Shown piece by piece: positions 23,501 to 35,300 of a DNA stretch of 64,000 nucleotides. The translations under genes were made by a program, and so were the position numbers. The DNA is from Echinococcus granulosus. Its lineage: Eukaryota; Platyhelminthes; Cestoda; Cyclophyllidea; Taeniidae. The notes under the pieces were generated by a model. The model was not told the DNA's origin. It saw only the letters and a program-made list of their open reading frames with translations, and did not search any database. Each line of letters begins with the position of its first letter. Position 1 is the stretch's first letter. The DNA lies in assembly GCF_000524195.1 (NCBI RefSeq), contig NW_020170471.1, forward strand, positions 174,470 through 238,469. The letters are read 5' to 3'.

Positions 23501-26500
23501 ATTCGTCTTGATTTAGTATGCGAATTGGAATTCAATACCACAGAGAATTTTATATATTAGTGGAAATGGAGAAAAAAGTGATGGATAAAATGACTTCTTA
23601 TAATAAATCCAGAATTAAATTTATTTAATTAGGGTATCCAACTTCCGAAAGCACATCTTTACAGCAATAAAACGACATAATTGGACTTGTTCTAATTTTT
23701 GAAAACCCAAATCAAAGGTAATCAATGAGTTGGCGCGATACTTAAAAGAACCCAATTGCTCGAACTTCTGAAGTTTTTGGCTGTAAAAACAATCTCAAAA
23801 ATAACACGTTTTTTTCCAAAGAAACGCAATCTTGCTGGGCATTTTTATAAAGCCTGAGACAAAGGGTAGTCACTGCTATCTCTCTTGCGCAGTTGTCGAA
23901 TGTCACGAATGAGTGACAATTACCGCCTAAAGAAATACCATTAGAAGTATACGGAGGATGGGGCAGTATTGCGTAGCTTGCCTCTCCTCCATCCCAATCC
24001 AAGTTTCCGTCTCCAGATAAATACGTAAATTCTGTAAGTTTTTATGCCGATTGATTATTGTAAATTATTATGTAGGTTTTTCGCTATCAAATCATGTTGA
24101 ATAGCCGAAATCACTTAAATTTAGTGCTAACATGGTGTAAATATCTACAGCGAAATTTCCTACTATTGTACAAATGACGAAGCTGCCAAGACCGTGATAT
24201 CTTGATCTGATAACAAAATGTCAAGTGCCAGGGCGCCTTTAGGATGGCGCTTTTGTAGCACTGAAATCACTCTACCTGTTATCACTTTTTTTCATGATAG
24301 ATGGGAAACCTTGTTTGATTTTCCTCAGTTACCTCTCATCTACTTGTGTCTATCTGGCCCAAATCCTTCAATAAAATGTAGAAACGGAAGATATGCAGGT
24401 AGTAAGAAGCCTGTATTTATTTTCGACTTCTAAATTTTTAGTTTTTGGCAAAGGGAAGGTGGCATGAGATGTTGAAATTTTGTTCATTTATCGAGGAGTT
24501 TTTGTCAGTGGCTTCTCGATGGTAGTACGCCATCTATCTGCCACAAATTTTGAGCGACTGTTCTTAACAGTAAGTGCGATTTTCGCCCATAATCCAGGAC
24601 GGTTTATTCTACAGCCATAAATTGTGTGCTGTCATGGCGACACTACCTGCAGTAGTAAGCGCCACGTCTGCCTGTTTCCCACTCGCTGTACCTGACCCAC
24701 GTGACATACATGTACAATTCCAGATGCCTTGTGCGTGTACATGTGAGACACGATGAAGCTTCTTTCCAACGATGACGCAAGACCCACAAGTATCTAATTC
24801 AAGTGCAGTTATGCTGTGCTGGGACGTCCAGCTGCTAGGCCCTAGGCCATCTGGGTAGCTCTGATTTCACCAGTCATTTTATCACTGTGGTCACTCAATG
24901 AGTGGAGCATTTGAAACTAGACATCCCATAGACGCATAACTTGTTGTAGGTTGAGATTGCTCGAGTGAATTTGAACTGTATTCTGTAGAAATACAATAAT
25001 GTAAGCCTACTTGCATCTACAAAAAGTTGACTTGCGATGGCTTGTCTATCTTTCAAAGCGATTTCAAGGTGGTATCCCAAAAAGCGAAGAAAAGTTAAGG
25101 AAATTTTTCCCCTACATTGACCCTGGAAATTTTATCCTATCCCCAAGGCAAGGTCCCTCGACTGACCTGATTATCAAGGACGCCTCGTTGCTTAGCGTCT
25201 GGTACTTAGGTGAAATCAGAAACCTCTTGATACCATTTAGGGTGCTGCAGGTGTCTATCAGAGCTGAATAAAGCGTCTTTTGGTGAGTGCTTCCATAAAG
25301 GGCTCCTGAATCGGTAAATTTGCAGAGACCTATAAAAGGGTCGCTAAATTTCCAGAGGTTAGCCACTGATCTCTCCAGTTATGAGTTCTGAGTTGCGGCA
25401 GGCAGCAGAGCGCGGCTTATCTTAATCGAGTCAAGATCGACAAGTAGAAGTGGACTTGTCTTTCACCCAAGGTTGAACCCCACTTTGACAGCTCGACCTT
25501 GGCAAATGTTGCGCAATTTTGTCCTTTCGACGGAAGCATGGAACTACATTCAATTCATGAAGCCTACCATGTTTCAGGTCCCACTTCAAAATACGTCTGC
25601 TTCACCGACTAGACAGACATAAAAGGACCGTAACACTGGTCAACTTACGTCCCATGGAGTCGTAGGTGCAGTCACCCTGATCCCAACCGTCGATCCGTTC
25701 ATTAGCCAAAGGATGTCTGTAGGTATTCTGGCTCTCATAAATCCGCTTTCGCCTCTCCTCTTCTCTCCAGTACTGATCCACTTGGCTCATTCGTCTCTCA
25801 TAGGAGTTAGTTGTGGTCTCCTGTGGCCTTGCATATGCATTATACATCGGTATTCGTGATTGCGATGCCTCCTGGCGGTAACTTGCATCTAATTCTGGTT
25901 GATACAGCAACCTGTTATCGTCGACAGGCGGTAATTCCTTACGCTGACTGCCATAGGATACTGTGTAGGCCGTTTCTGCAGTTATGGGTGGCTCATAAAC
26001 TGGTTGTCTTGCCTCTTCTGCATCATAGCGTCGTGCTGCGTCATAGTTCGGCTCCCTGATACCCTCTGGCAATTCAGCAGACCTGGAAGACTCCCTGTAG
26101 TACTCCGATGGAGGATATATGTGCTGAGGTCTACTCGAGTTTTCAAGGGTAACCTCTTGATCAACTTCACCATCACTTTCCTCCTTAGTGTCCTCCTCAA
26201 TGTAGTTAGAAGTATTTTTGGGGGAAATCTCAAAGATGTCGCCGTCGTAGTTTTCGAAGGAGCTTTCAATTAGTCCTAGATCCGATGTTTCTGGCGTCTC
26301 GTCTAGATTACCAGTAATTGAGACAAACAGGATGGTCTGGTTAGATCGTACAGTGTTGACACTTCTTTAAATAAAGCAATAACCGATAGAAGAAGGAACA
26401 GCAAATTCCTTAATATGTTACCACCCTTAAAGTTCACGCAAAAATGAGTCTTAGAATCTTTTTGTCACCTATTAAGATAATAAATTTGGCAAGTTGATGT

Positions 26501-27619
26501 TAAGCATGGCTGGATGCTATTGATGCGTTAAGTTCTGGCGCCACGACTCTTCATCAAGTGCTTTTGGAAGCTTCGCAACCGAAATCAAACCCGACAGCCT
26601 TTAATAACATACAATCCAGTCAAGAATCCCGCACAGAGAGCAACCAACTACTAAATCCCTGCTCTACGATTTCCATGGTGTCACTTCAATGAGCTATACC
26701 GAAGAGCACATGAAAAAGCACGGAAACCCTTCCCTTCTAGATGACTTCAGAGGTAAATCGGTGGTAGATGGAGTGATTAACACTTACCTAACGCATCGTC
26801 CTCCTCTTCTTCATCCTCCTCGTCTGCCGGTTCGGATTCTGACTTCGGTGTTTGAGTTTCACTATCCCGAGTCTCCACAACTAAAAGTTACAAAGGAAAT
26901 TTTAGATCCTTCTGCACCCAGATGCAATTTCTCCTCGAGAGACAAAGTTATTTGGACATCTTGGCAACTTATTTTGGCACCGATTGCTTGCCTCAAATCA
27001 ATCGTTTGTGCTGTGACCCCACCCCATGACACTAAAACCGTTTATTATCTCACAACCACGTTTTGAAATTCCCACCTCACTTGTTTGTTTGTGTCAAGTC
27101 AGCAATCCACCTTTGCGTTGGGCAAATGGCCAAGACAACGTTTTTAAAGGGGAGGAGGGCAAAAAAGAGGAGAACCTTGGGTCCAGAAAAGTGTCCTACC
27201 CCAGTGGCACCTTAAAAAGGCGACAACCACACCTTCATTAAGTGTAAATATTGCATAAGGGTGCAGTTAAGTGCTGACACGCATCATGTAACAGTTAACC
27301 ACGTCACGGGAGACCAAAATGGGAGCTTACCGGGTTCCGTTGGTTGAGAACTGACCGTCAGAAACACAAATACAACCTGGGAAGAAACAAGAAGACACCC
27401 ATTAATGAAATCACATCTTGAGATAAACACTGACAGAACCTTATAGGCATGAACTTTCACCAAGTGTGTTGACCTCGGCTCGGTTGCTATCATATCAACA
27501 AAGTATTAACAATAGATTCTCCGCCCTGCCTACAACATTTTTGTCAATTTTTAATGAATTATCTTTTTGTGGTGAACATAGCAACATTAACTCACAGCGA
27601 TCAAAAGGCCTTTCCACAT
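20520..27619 (-). CDS. secreted two-Kunitz-domain protein, seven exons
   Basis: Minus-strand exons are 27619-27596, 27376-27331, 26880-26788, 26302-25649, 22960-22521, 21182-21032 and 20716-20520. All junctions are GT-AG and phase-consistent, giving 534 residues. The first two exons make a signal peptide (MWKGLLIA joined to VVFVFLTVSSQ), so the protein is secreted. An acidic segment (DEEDEEEEDD) and a long Tyr/Arg/Glu-rich stalk follow. Residues about 360-410 are a Kunitz (BPTI) domain with C1, C3, C5 and C6 present, but C2 and C4, the pair that forms the 14-38 bridge, are missing (GHGGN instead of GCGGN). A Cys-rich linker with CGYPGSHC and CPPDQPVC follows. Residues about 480-532 form a full six-Cys Kunitz domain (GCGGNNNRF), two residues before the stop, with Leu at P1. 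Kunitz domains are mostly serine-protease inhibitors. Here the second could be active against chymotrypsin- or elastase-like enzymes (inference), while the first probably is not. Confidence 0.85.
21183..22520 (-). other. 1.3-kb intron of the Kunitz gene
   Basis: Donor GTAGGA after CDLCQ-type codons at 22521 and acceptor TCTCCTCAG at 21183. AT-rich; no feature seen. Confidence 0.65.
23174..23230 (+). repeat. dispersed repeat family, copy 1
   Basis: It contains GCCATTATACTTCCACTGG followed by CATGGC, a short spacer, GCCATG and TCAG. Two further copies lie at 30885-30942 and 31828-31880. CATGGC/GCCATG can pair as a small hairpin. Family identity is unknown; a short interspersed element is possible. 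Confidence 0.5.
23902..23917. repeat. inverted motif GTCAC-N6-GTGAC, copy 4
   Basis: GTCACGAATGAGTGAC. The flanks extend the arms by one further matched base on each side. Confidence 0.75.
26303..26787 (-). other. 485-nt intron of the Kunitz gene
   Basis: Donor GTAAGT next to 26788 and acceptor GGTAATCTAG. An alternative acceptor slightly upstream would break the reading frame. Confidence 0.6.
26881..27330 (-). other. 450-nt intron of the Kunitz gene
   Basis: Donor GTAAGC after the signal-peptide exon and acceptor ACTTTTAG. Nothing else seen. Confidence 0.6.
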
Positions 27620-27638
27620 TGCCGAATTGGAAACCAAC

Positions 27639-27640
27639 CT
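27639..27640 (-). other. 3' splice acceptor just before the Kunitz gene start
   Basis: CACTTTTTCAG on the minus strand ends 19 nt upstream of the ATG at 27619. It is a good pyrimidine-rich acceptor, suited to spliced-leader addition or a 5' UTR intron. Confidence 0.45.
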
Positions 27641-30600
27641 GAAAAAGTGAGAGAAATGACTGATGGGTTTAGTGGTTGGATGTACCATGGATACTCTTAA
27701 GGAAGGAACAAAGGTTATGCCAAATGGGATTAGTCAAAGTAGACAGTGGACAAAGCGCACACCCAAATGAGTCATCAGCAAGTCTGCCTGTCAGGTCTAG
27801 GATGCCAGTCCTATTCAAAGTCTGGACGATCTAGGAGTGCCCTAAGCACCATGTTGGGACTCTTAAAGAGGCAGCGTCAGGTTGAAAAGTGAGTCATCAC
27901 CTTCAAAGTGGTGACCTCAAAGTATTGGAAGGGCACTTGTGACCTCGTGAAAGGGTTCACCCTAGCCCTACAGATGTGTTGCTTCCAGCACCCCTGCATG
28001 TAAGGCAGTACAAAAAAAACATGGCATTGGTAGCTTAACTATAAGATACGTTGCCTTTTGGGGAGATAATAGAAAAAATCCTTGTAAAGAAAGAAGAAAA
28101 TACTTTAATCTTCAAAAGAGATGGGGCATTTATTAGATGAATTTGGCAGGAAATGCGAAGGTTTATGATTCCTGCATAATATTCTGGTCAATGTTTTACT
28201 CCTGCAAAATCAACAGCCTGACCGACTGAGAACATTTTAAACCTTTTTTTAGTAAAATATTTAAAGATTGAGGTTCAGCAGTGTATTTAGCTTTGATGTC
28301 ATCTGGTTGGCCGATCTAAAATAGGTAGTTTGCTTGAGGCACAAGCCTTACAAATTCTCATACCGGCACATCGAAATGCGACGGTTTTGATGCCAAGGCC
28401 ATCTGTCAGTACACTATTACAGGAAAGTGTGGCTATCAATTTATGCTGCTAATTTCAACTTCTTTTTGTTTTCTTCATCTGCCTCAACACTGCATCGAGG
28501 TGAATAGGATTATTTTTGCGGGTGAGAAAGCCACTCTAGTGGCTTGTCACATTCCTTTTGACACACCGACATGGATTTTAGCCTTCTTTGCGATGATATA
28601 AATTATGTTTTGTCAAACTTTTTCACTGAATTAATCGTAAAAATAATGATTTATTTAACTTTAGTGCTAAACACTTACTTGGGCGGATTCTTTAAATAAA
28701 ATAGACCTATTTTTTTAAAAAACGTTAGGCTAGCTTGCATATTGATGATTCGGGGCTTTTTTTAAAATGATTCCCATTGTTTTAATTATTCGAAGTAATT
28801 TGATTGCAGTGGCCGGCTTTTAAAAGATAATGCATTGGGGTGTTTGAAAAAGGAAAAGATAAGAAGATCCTTTAAGCCTTCACACTTCTTAATAAATCCC
28901 CTGTCGACAAGTGCAGCTAGCTGTTATCATTTGTACACCAATGACGTCATATTGATATGGTTTCAGTTAAAGAAGCCATGACTACTAAAAATTTTTATGT
29001 AATAGAGTTTAGAAGTCATGCTGAGCTAGTGGGCGAGTCGTTCTTTCAATAAGGGTCAGAGCAGCACCAGCACTGTTTATCGACAGCGTTCAACGAGAAA
29101 AGAAGGATAATGTCCTTCTAGAATTTAGCTTCTGCTCTTCAATGTGGATCTGGAATATTTTTCGTCTACTTATTATGAGCTTAATAATTTCACCAAAGAA
29201 TTACCATCTTTTAAAGCCCAAGTTATTAAAATAAGAACATACCTGCAAAGGGGAGCAAGTGGATTTAGCCACCAAAAGCACCAGAGAAGGCTTCAAATAC
29301 TTCTAGAAGCAGCGTAAGTGTCTTGCCTCATTGGCCGAAATCAATTGGTAGGGGAATTTTGATTGGTGCCCACTGTAGGGGCATTGAATGCCTCCCCTTT
29401 CGCCCACATGTGCGATGCAAAGCACCCAGTCATCAATCCGCGTATCCACACTCCCATGCCTTTCCACGCACATACACAAAAGAGAAATTTTGATTAAAAT
29501 TTGGGCTTTAGCAGCTAAATTTCGATTTAATTGTATCCGTTTTTTAGCACTTTTTCCCCAATTTTTGCATTAGCTTTATCGATCGTGAAGGCCATTCTCG
29601 CTATCAGCTGCTCATTTAGTTTGAGTAGTATCAGCAGTCGTGTTAATTCGAATAAAGGGTACTTAAAGATTGTCTTATTTACTTCCGGTCTAAAAAGAAA
29701 AAAACAGAAGAATTACCCCTGACCTGTTAAAATTGTTGAGTAAATAGCAGTGCAGTTTATAGCTGATGGAGTTTTGCCCTCATAAATCATCCCTCCCACG
29801 ATTGTGAGGCCGTAAACAGAATCTCACTTTAACTGTAGAATTGTAAACTTCCTGTTCATAATGTATGTTTGTTTGCATACGCCTTTTAAGCGGAAAGTGG
29901 TCCTCGCATATTCGAACCTCGTGATGAGCGGGAGCTACTGGCCTCTGGTGCGGAGTCGATCTCCGGACCCCTATAACTTCCCTTACACTATCCAATCATC
30001 TAATCGGTCGGCTTGTTCAAAGGTTTTAAAGGCAGAGACAAAGGGAGAGTCATTGATTCCCTTACTCTAGCAGCAAAAGGGGTAGACATTCCAAAAGCGG
30101 CTTGAAACCACTGCATTTATCATTTGGTTTTGCTCCCCACATCAGAAGATACTGCACATCTCACCCTTCCTGTGAAAAGAACCTCCACTTGATTTGGTGA
30201 TTTTCAGATGTCATTGGAAAGTTGGTTCTTTTGACCCATCTAACTGATAGCCTAGTTGTGACCAGTTGTGGTTCTAACCTGGTAAACTTTTCAGGGCCCA
30301 ACAATTATTTAAATTGAGAGCTACTGTTACAAGCTTAGAGGTCAAACTCTTCCACAAAAAAATTAACGTTTCTCCTTTGTGTGAAGTACTGCATCACCAG
30401 TGAATGCGAAAGTAGGATTTCGGGGAGAGCGCAGAACGGCAAGAAGACAAATTTGCACGGATTATTCCCATGAATTGACACGATATGCGTTGCTACCTTT
30501 TTTAGCAATAATTTAGTTTTTATTACTTGCTAGCCTATTTTTTGGATAAGGTGAGAAATGACTATATCATTTTTCCAGCTTCCCATCTTCGGGTTAAATT

Positions 30601-30884
30601 GATGCTGATAAGGGGTCTACTTCCCATTAAAATGAAAATTTATCCGATGGAACAATCTACTAATGGTTAGTAAATTCGAACAAAGGACAGCAAATTGCCA
30701 AATTATTGCGTAAACCAATCACTCATCTTAGTGGTAAATTTCTTCAAATTCCCTTTTGCCCTGTCCTCATCTAAGGAATTAGCGTTAAATTTTGTTGAAC
30801 ACATTCTTAATGGCACAAATTTCGTCAAATGCTTTGATAGTATGTTCAACTCTGGGTTTAGTAATGTAGGCACTTCAATCGTTT

Positions 30885-30942
30885 ACAATTGTACTTTCAC
30901 TGAGTGGCATGGCCTCCGAGCCATGTCAGTAACCTCTAAGCC
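30885..30942 (+). repeat. dispersed repeat family, copy 2
   Basis: It reads TTGTACTTTCACTGAG and then GGCATGGCCTCCGAGCCATG with the same TCAG continuation as copy 1, more diverged at its left end. Confidence 0.45.
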
Positions 30943-31827
30943 CTCCTGTATGTTACTAATACATTTTCTTCCCTAGTAATGGGCATTCAAACGACTTCAG
31001 AAAAGAATAGGAGTAAGAAATATGCACCAACGATCGGTTAATGCATTTCCGAAGCAAGAAGTAAAGCATTTAATTGTACCGATTTTTTCAAAATATATAT
31101 TGGTAAAAAAAGGAATTTTATAAAGCGAAGTATAAATCTTAATATGTCAATCCAGTAGGTTAGAGCCCAGCTGTCCAGCAACAGTCAATCCCGGATCGTT
31201 TAATTATTTCACAGGTTGGTTCTAGCCAAAGTTGGGGGCCAGATTTCCCCTCGCGTCGTTTGCCGCCACGAGTTTGTGGCATGATCTCCGAATTGTATTG
31301 GAGAAAATCTTGTCTACTTTCACATCAAACCTCTTTGATGGTAAACCAGCTGTAAGCAACTGTTCGCCGCCATTTTTCTAAAATGTAAATAAGGAGCTGA
31401 AACGTGACATATTATTTAATTGCGGCACTGGAATTATGCAATACTAATGTAACATGATAGTGGTTTATCCCTCGGTTCTGGTGAGGCGCCACTTTTGGGC
31501 TTTGAATGAGCCCTTTTGTACCTCCCTGGGTGGGCTGGCCTTTCAGGTCATACCAATAGTCCAGACACCTTCTCCGCGCTGAATATATTCAGCCCGAGTA
31601 TTTTGTCTTCTTTCGTCCTCAGGGAGTCTCGGGACGCTACACTAAGATGATGGAGTGCGTGTAAAGAATGTGCCTTGATCCAATTCTTTAGTTTACTTTA
31701 GCACATATATTTGGAAAACGCGAGTACATTGCTTATAGAAGACAATAATTTTTTTACTAGTATTCAGAATAATACCTCAACTGCTCGCTTACCTCCCAGT
31801 TACGGTTACGCGGACAATTAAAGAACA

Positions 31828-31880
31828 GCCATTACACTTCCACTGGACGGCTTAAGATTCGAGCCATGCCAGTAGACGCT
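31828..31880 (+). repeat. dispersed repeat family, copy 3
   Basis: It shares GCCATTACACTTCCACTGG with copy 1 (one difference), followed by a diverged hairpin half ending GAGCCATG. Confidence 0.5.
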
Positions 31881-32307
31881 CATTTATTCAGTGCGATGGT
31901 AATACACTAGCTGGTATTATGTCAATTTTCAACTTCAGGTTGGACTCGAAACGTTATATCCCAGAGTTGAATGCTTGTTTGGGAAGTTGCTGTCGCTACT
32001 ACGCCATATAGTAAAGTTTTAATGCCAATCATAGAATAAAAAATTCCACATTGCGGCTATAAAAACACAACTTTTCTGCATTATTTCAAAAAAAGACGTC
32101 AGTGCAATCTTGCATATACCGTGCATTGTAGTCATATACTAAACGTGCAAACCGTATGAATCAATACGTTCAAAAAATGTTTAACTTAACTTAACGCTTG
32201 TGAATAATTTCATTTTTTTTAAAAAAATGAACTGATGACATGTTGTTTTATATATTACATATAACCTTGAATTTGCTCGGACACAACTATAAACTGCTGA
32301 ATATTTC

Positions 32308-32309
32308 AG
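32308..32309 (+). other. 3' splice acceptor just before the ELAPOR-like gene start
   Basis: ATATTTCAG ends nine bases upstream of the ATG at 32319. Confidence 0.45.
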
Positions 32310-32318
32310 CCCTGTGCG

Positions 32319-35300
32319 ATGATTGGGGGTTTCTTTGTTGCACTTTTTTTGCTTCCTGCTGCAGTAATCGCACTTAATGTGTGCACTGAAGTACGTCGAT
32401 TCTGTTTTTTGATAATTTCCAGTCTCAAACAACATATATTACCACACCATGTGAGACCGATGGGAGTCATTTTATTGTGAAAGTTCCGAAGGACCCAAAA
32501 GTTTGCTCTGTATCTGACGCGCCGAAATTTGTGAAAGACTGCAGTGAGCTTACTTCTTAATTGGATTACTTGTAGCTCAATCATGTCCACCCGGGCAGGT
32601 CCTGAATGTTGCATTGAGTGGATGTGAAGAATGTCCGGTTGGAACAGCAGCCCCTGGTGATGTTTTCCTGGTGGATAACTGGTCAACTTTACCAAGCGGA
32701 TTTTACTCTGACGTTCTGACTAGTAGAGACCCGTCTGCTTGCAAAGGGTAAGCCGCATTTCCTTTTTTACTCAATGTATTTTCCTTGCACCTTTAATGTT
32801 TATATGCTTCGCCCTGATTTTTCGGAATGCTTTCCTTTGAGTAATTTGTCCTAAAACTGCGGATTTTATTTTTTGTTAGTTTTGGATGGAAACCTGAGGG
32901 TACCTATCTTTTGGGAACGACTAATACCCTTTGCGTCTCGGAGTTGACCCTGGAGAACAAAAACATTAAAGCGGGCAATGTCACTTTTTTATTCAAACTG
33001 ACAGATCCTCTTTCACTAGCCTACTTCACGGTAAGTAGCGGCCACACCTCGATCCATCCTTGAAGGTTCGTAATGAGCGCTGTGTATTGGACGGCGGAAG
33101 GAGTCACCTCTTGCTACCCAATTATAAGAACAGTTGGGTATCATTCTCAACATCGGTTCCAGCCGGCTCGTCTACGCTGCAGTGGTATCTCTACTCAGAC
33201 AATTACTATAACAGGGGCTCTGAGGCAACGCAGTTTAAGCTGAAATCGGTGAAAATCACGGGTCGTCCTGCGACAATTTCCTGTATCGAATGCGAACCCG
33301 GCTACTATACCAACAAATCAGGTTCTGACATGTGTCACAAGTGTCCGCAGAATACGATTTCTACCCAGAAAGCCAGTTCTTGCAGTCCTTGTCCTGATGG
33401 GACGTTTTCGCGTAAGTTTGTTTGGATTTTTTGGTACAATGTTCCACTTTTCTTTCCTCAGCTTTGCTTAGAACTTTTTGACATGTTTGATAAATAAGAT
33501 AATTTCCATTTCTTGCCTCTATTTTTCAATTAAAAGACGTCCTAAAATTAAGTGAAATCAATCGCTTACCTCTCAGTAAACTCACGTATATCCTCACGGC
33601 ATTGACTCAGCGAAGTTGCCGCCGCTCCCGTGACATTGCTTAGTCACACGGAGAAGAATTGTTTTTGCAATATTTGGTAAGTTAGTTGACAATGCCAGAC
33701 ACAGGCACACAAGAATAAAGCATACGGTTCAGGAAAAAGAACCGTCAAAAGTTGGTTAGTCAATAGCTATGGTTATGAGATAAGCACAAAGTACTTTCTT
33801 CAAATGTAAGGAAAGCAAAAAGTACATTGAATCCCTATCCTTCCATCTGAAACCTCCTTTTTTAGGTGTTCTTGTTTAAACAGGTATTGCACCAGTTGGA
33901 GATGGCGTCTTATTTCCAAGGCACAAGGATAAAGGGATGCGGATTGATCTTTGTGTTGGTATAAGTAACCACTTATTTAATGCTTAATGTGTACACTCAT
34001 GAGAGTTACAGATTTGACATTGGCTTCGTCTACTGACAACGCATCGTTGATTGCAGCTCACATGTCTCATTGTTTTTTGGACTGCCAACTCGACTCTGGC
34101 CGAGTAAACTAAGTGCGAAATAAATGGTGTGCCAAAATGTCACCAAAATCCCTGAAGCAGAACTCTACTTACTGAGTAAACGCACTCTACTTTTTACAAT
34201 CTTTTTCCTTCTCTTTATTTCTTGCCCAGTGTATTCCCTGCTCCCTTATTCTCGCCGTTAGATAATGAAGTGCCTGTAGTAGTGACCTTACCATCCACGG
34301 CCTTCTCTCACTCACTTCTCTGCCTCTCTGCTCACCCCGTTTCTTATCATGTGTAGGCTGCGCCAGTAGGTGATGCTCTTTGCAAGTGGCAGCACTGCTG
34401 TGGTCTGTGGATAACCCACGTAGTTGTGTGCGCTATCTTTTGTGATTGTCTGGCCTTTTTCAGTGCCTGGTTCGGGTGTCTGCAGTAAGAAGGTGCCCTG
34501 TAAGCCCTCGGAATACATCACCCACTTTACCGAATGCACTACCTCCCCCGATACGGTAAGTCCTCCCAAATATTTTTAGGCAGTCACGGTAATGCTTCAT
34601 TGTCTTAAACCGGTTACTAAGGCGACAGCAATAAACGAAGTGGCTAGTCAGCCAATCAACCAAATGTTGCCTTTGTTGATTTGTTATTTTTCTGTGGAGG
34701 TGCCTGAGATCTTGCTGTTTCTCCCACTATTGTGTGCGTGTGATCATGGTGTGTATAGCTTCTGCAATTTAATTAGGCCTTAGGCGTGGCATAATAGAAG
34801 TTTTTTTTTGCCATTTCTGAGATCCTCTCTGTATTTGCCTCTCTCTCTCGCGTGATATGTGGCCATTTTCAAGTGTAGATCATCAATTATGCAAACAGGG
34901 CGGTGATAATTGGCCTATTTGAAATCGTAATCAAGCGCCACAAATATGCGAAAAAGAACGGCACCAAGTTGTCTCACTACTGACAAAGTAGGCTTAAAGG
35001 GCTCTTCCTTCAAAAGCCCCGTCTCCATCAGCGAAGGTAGAAAGTTAGTTTGAATGAATTTGTGCAAAAGTTAACCTCAGTAGATAGATCTACCGTCCCC
35101 ATAGAGAGTAACTGTGTACCCCTCCTCATCAATAATCTGTCATGCATAATGCATAAATAAGGTAGGAGGCAGATACACACTGCCCAGAGAGCAGGGCCAA
35201 CGTCGATTTTGTGTGCGCCCCGCATGTGCTCTCCCACTTCGTGTTTGTAGCAACATTTGGTAACCGAGCTCATTGAACCGGTCATTTGCGAAGATACCAA

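Larger units (their letters stand above)
22961..25648 (-). other. 2.7-kb intron of the Kunitz gene
   Basis: Donor GTAAGT at 25648 and acceptor TATACAG at 22961. It holds copy 1 of the dispersed repeat (23174-23230) and copy 4 of the inverted motif (23902-23917). No other coding sequence was supported. Confidence 0.6.
27620..32309. other. intergenic region between divergently transcribed genes
   Basis: 4.7 kb between the starts of the minus-strand Kunitz gene and the plus-strand ELAPOR-like gene. It should contain both promoters. Open frames at 29388-30070 and 30695-30976 have no motif. Two copies of the short dispersed repeat lie near the right end. Confidence 0.5.
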
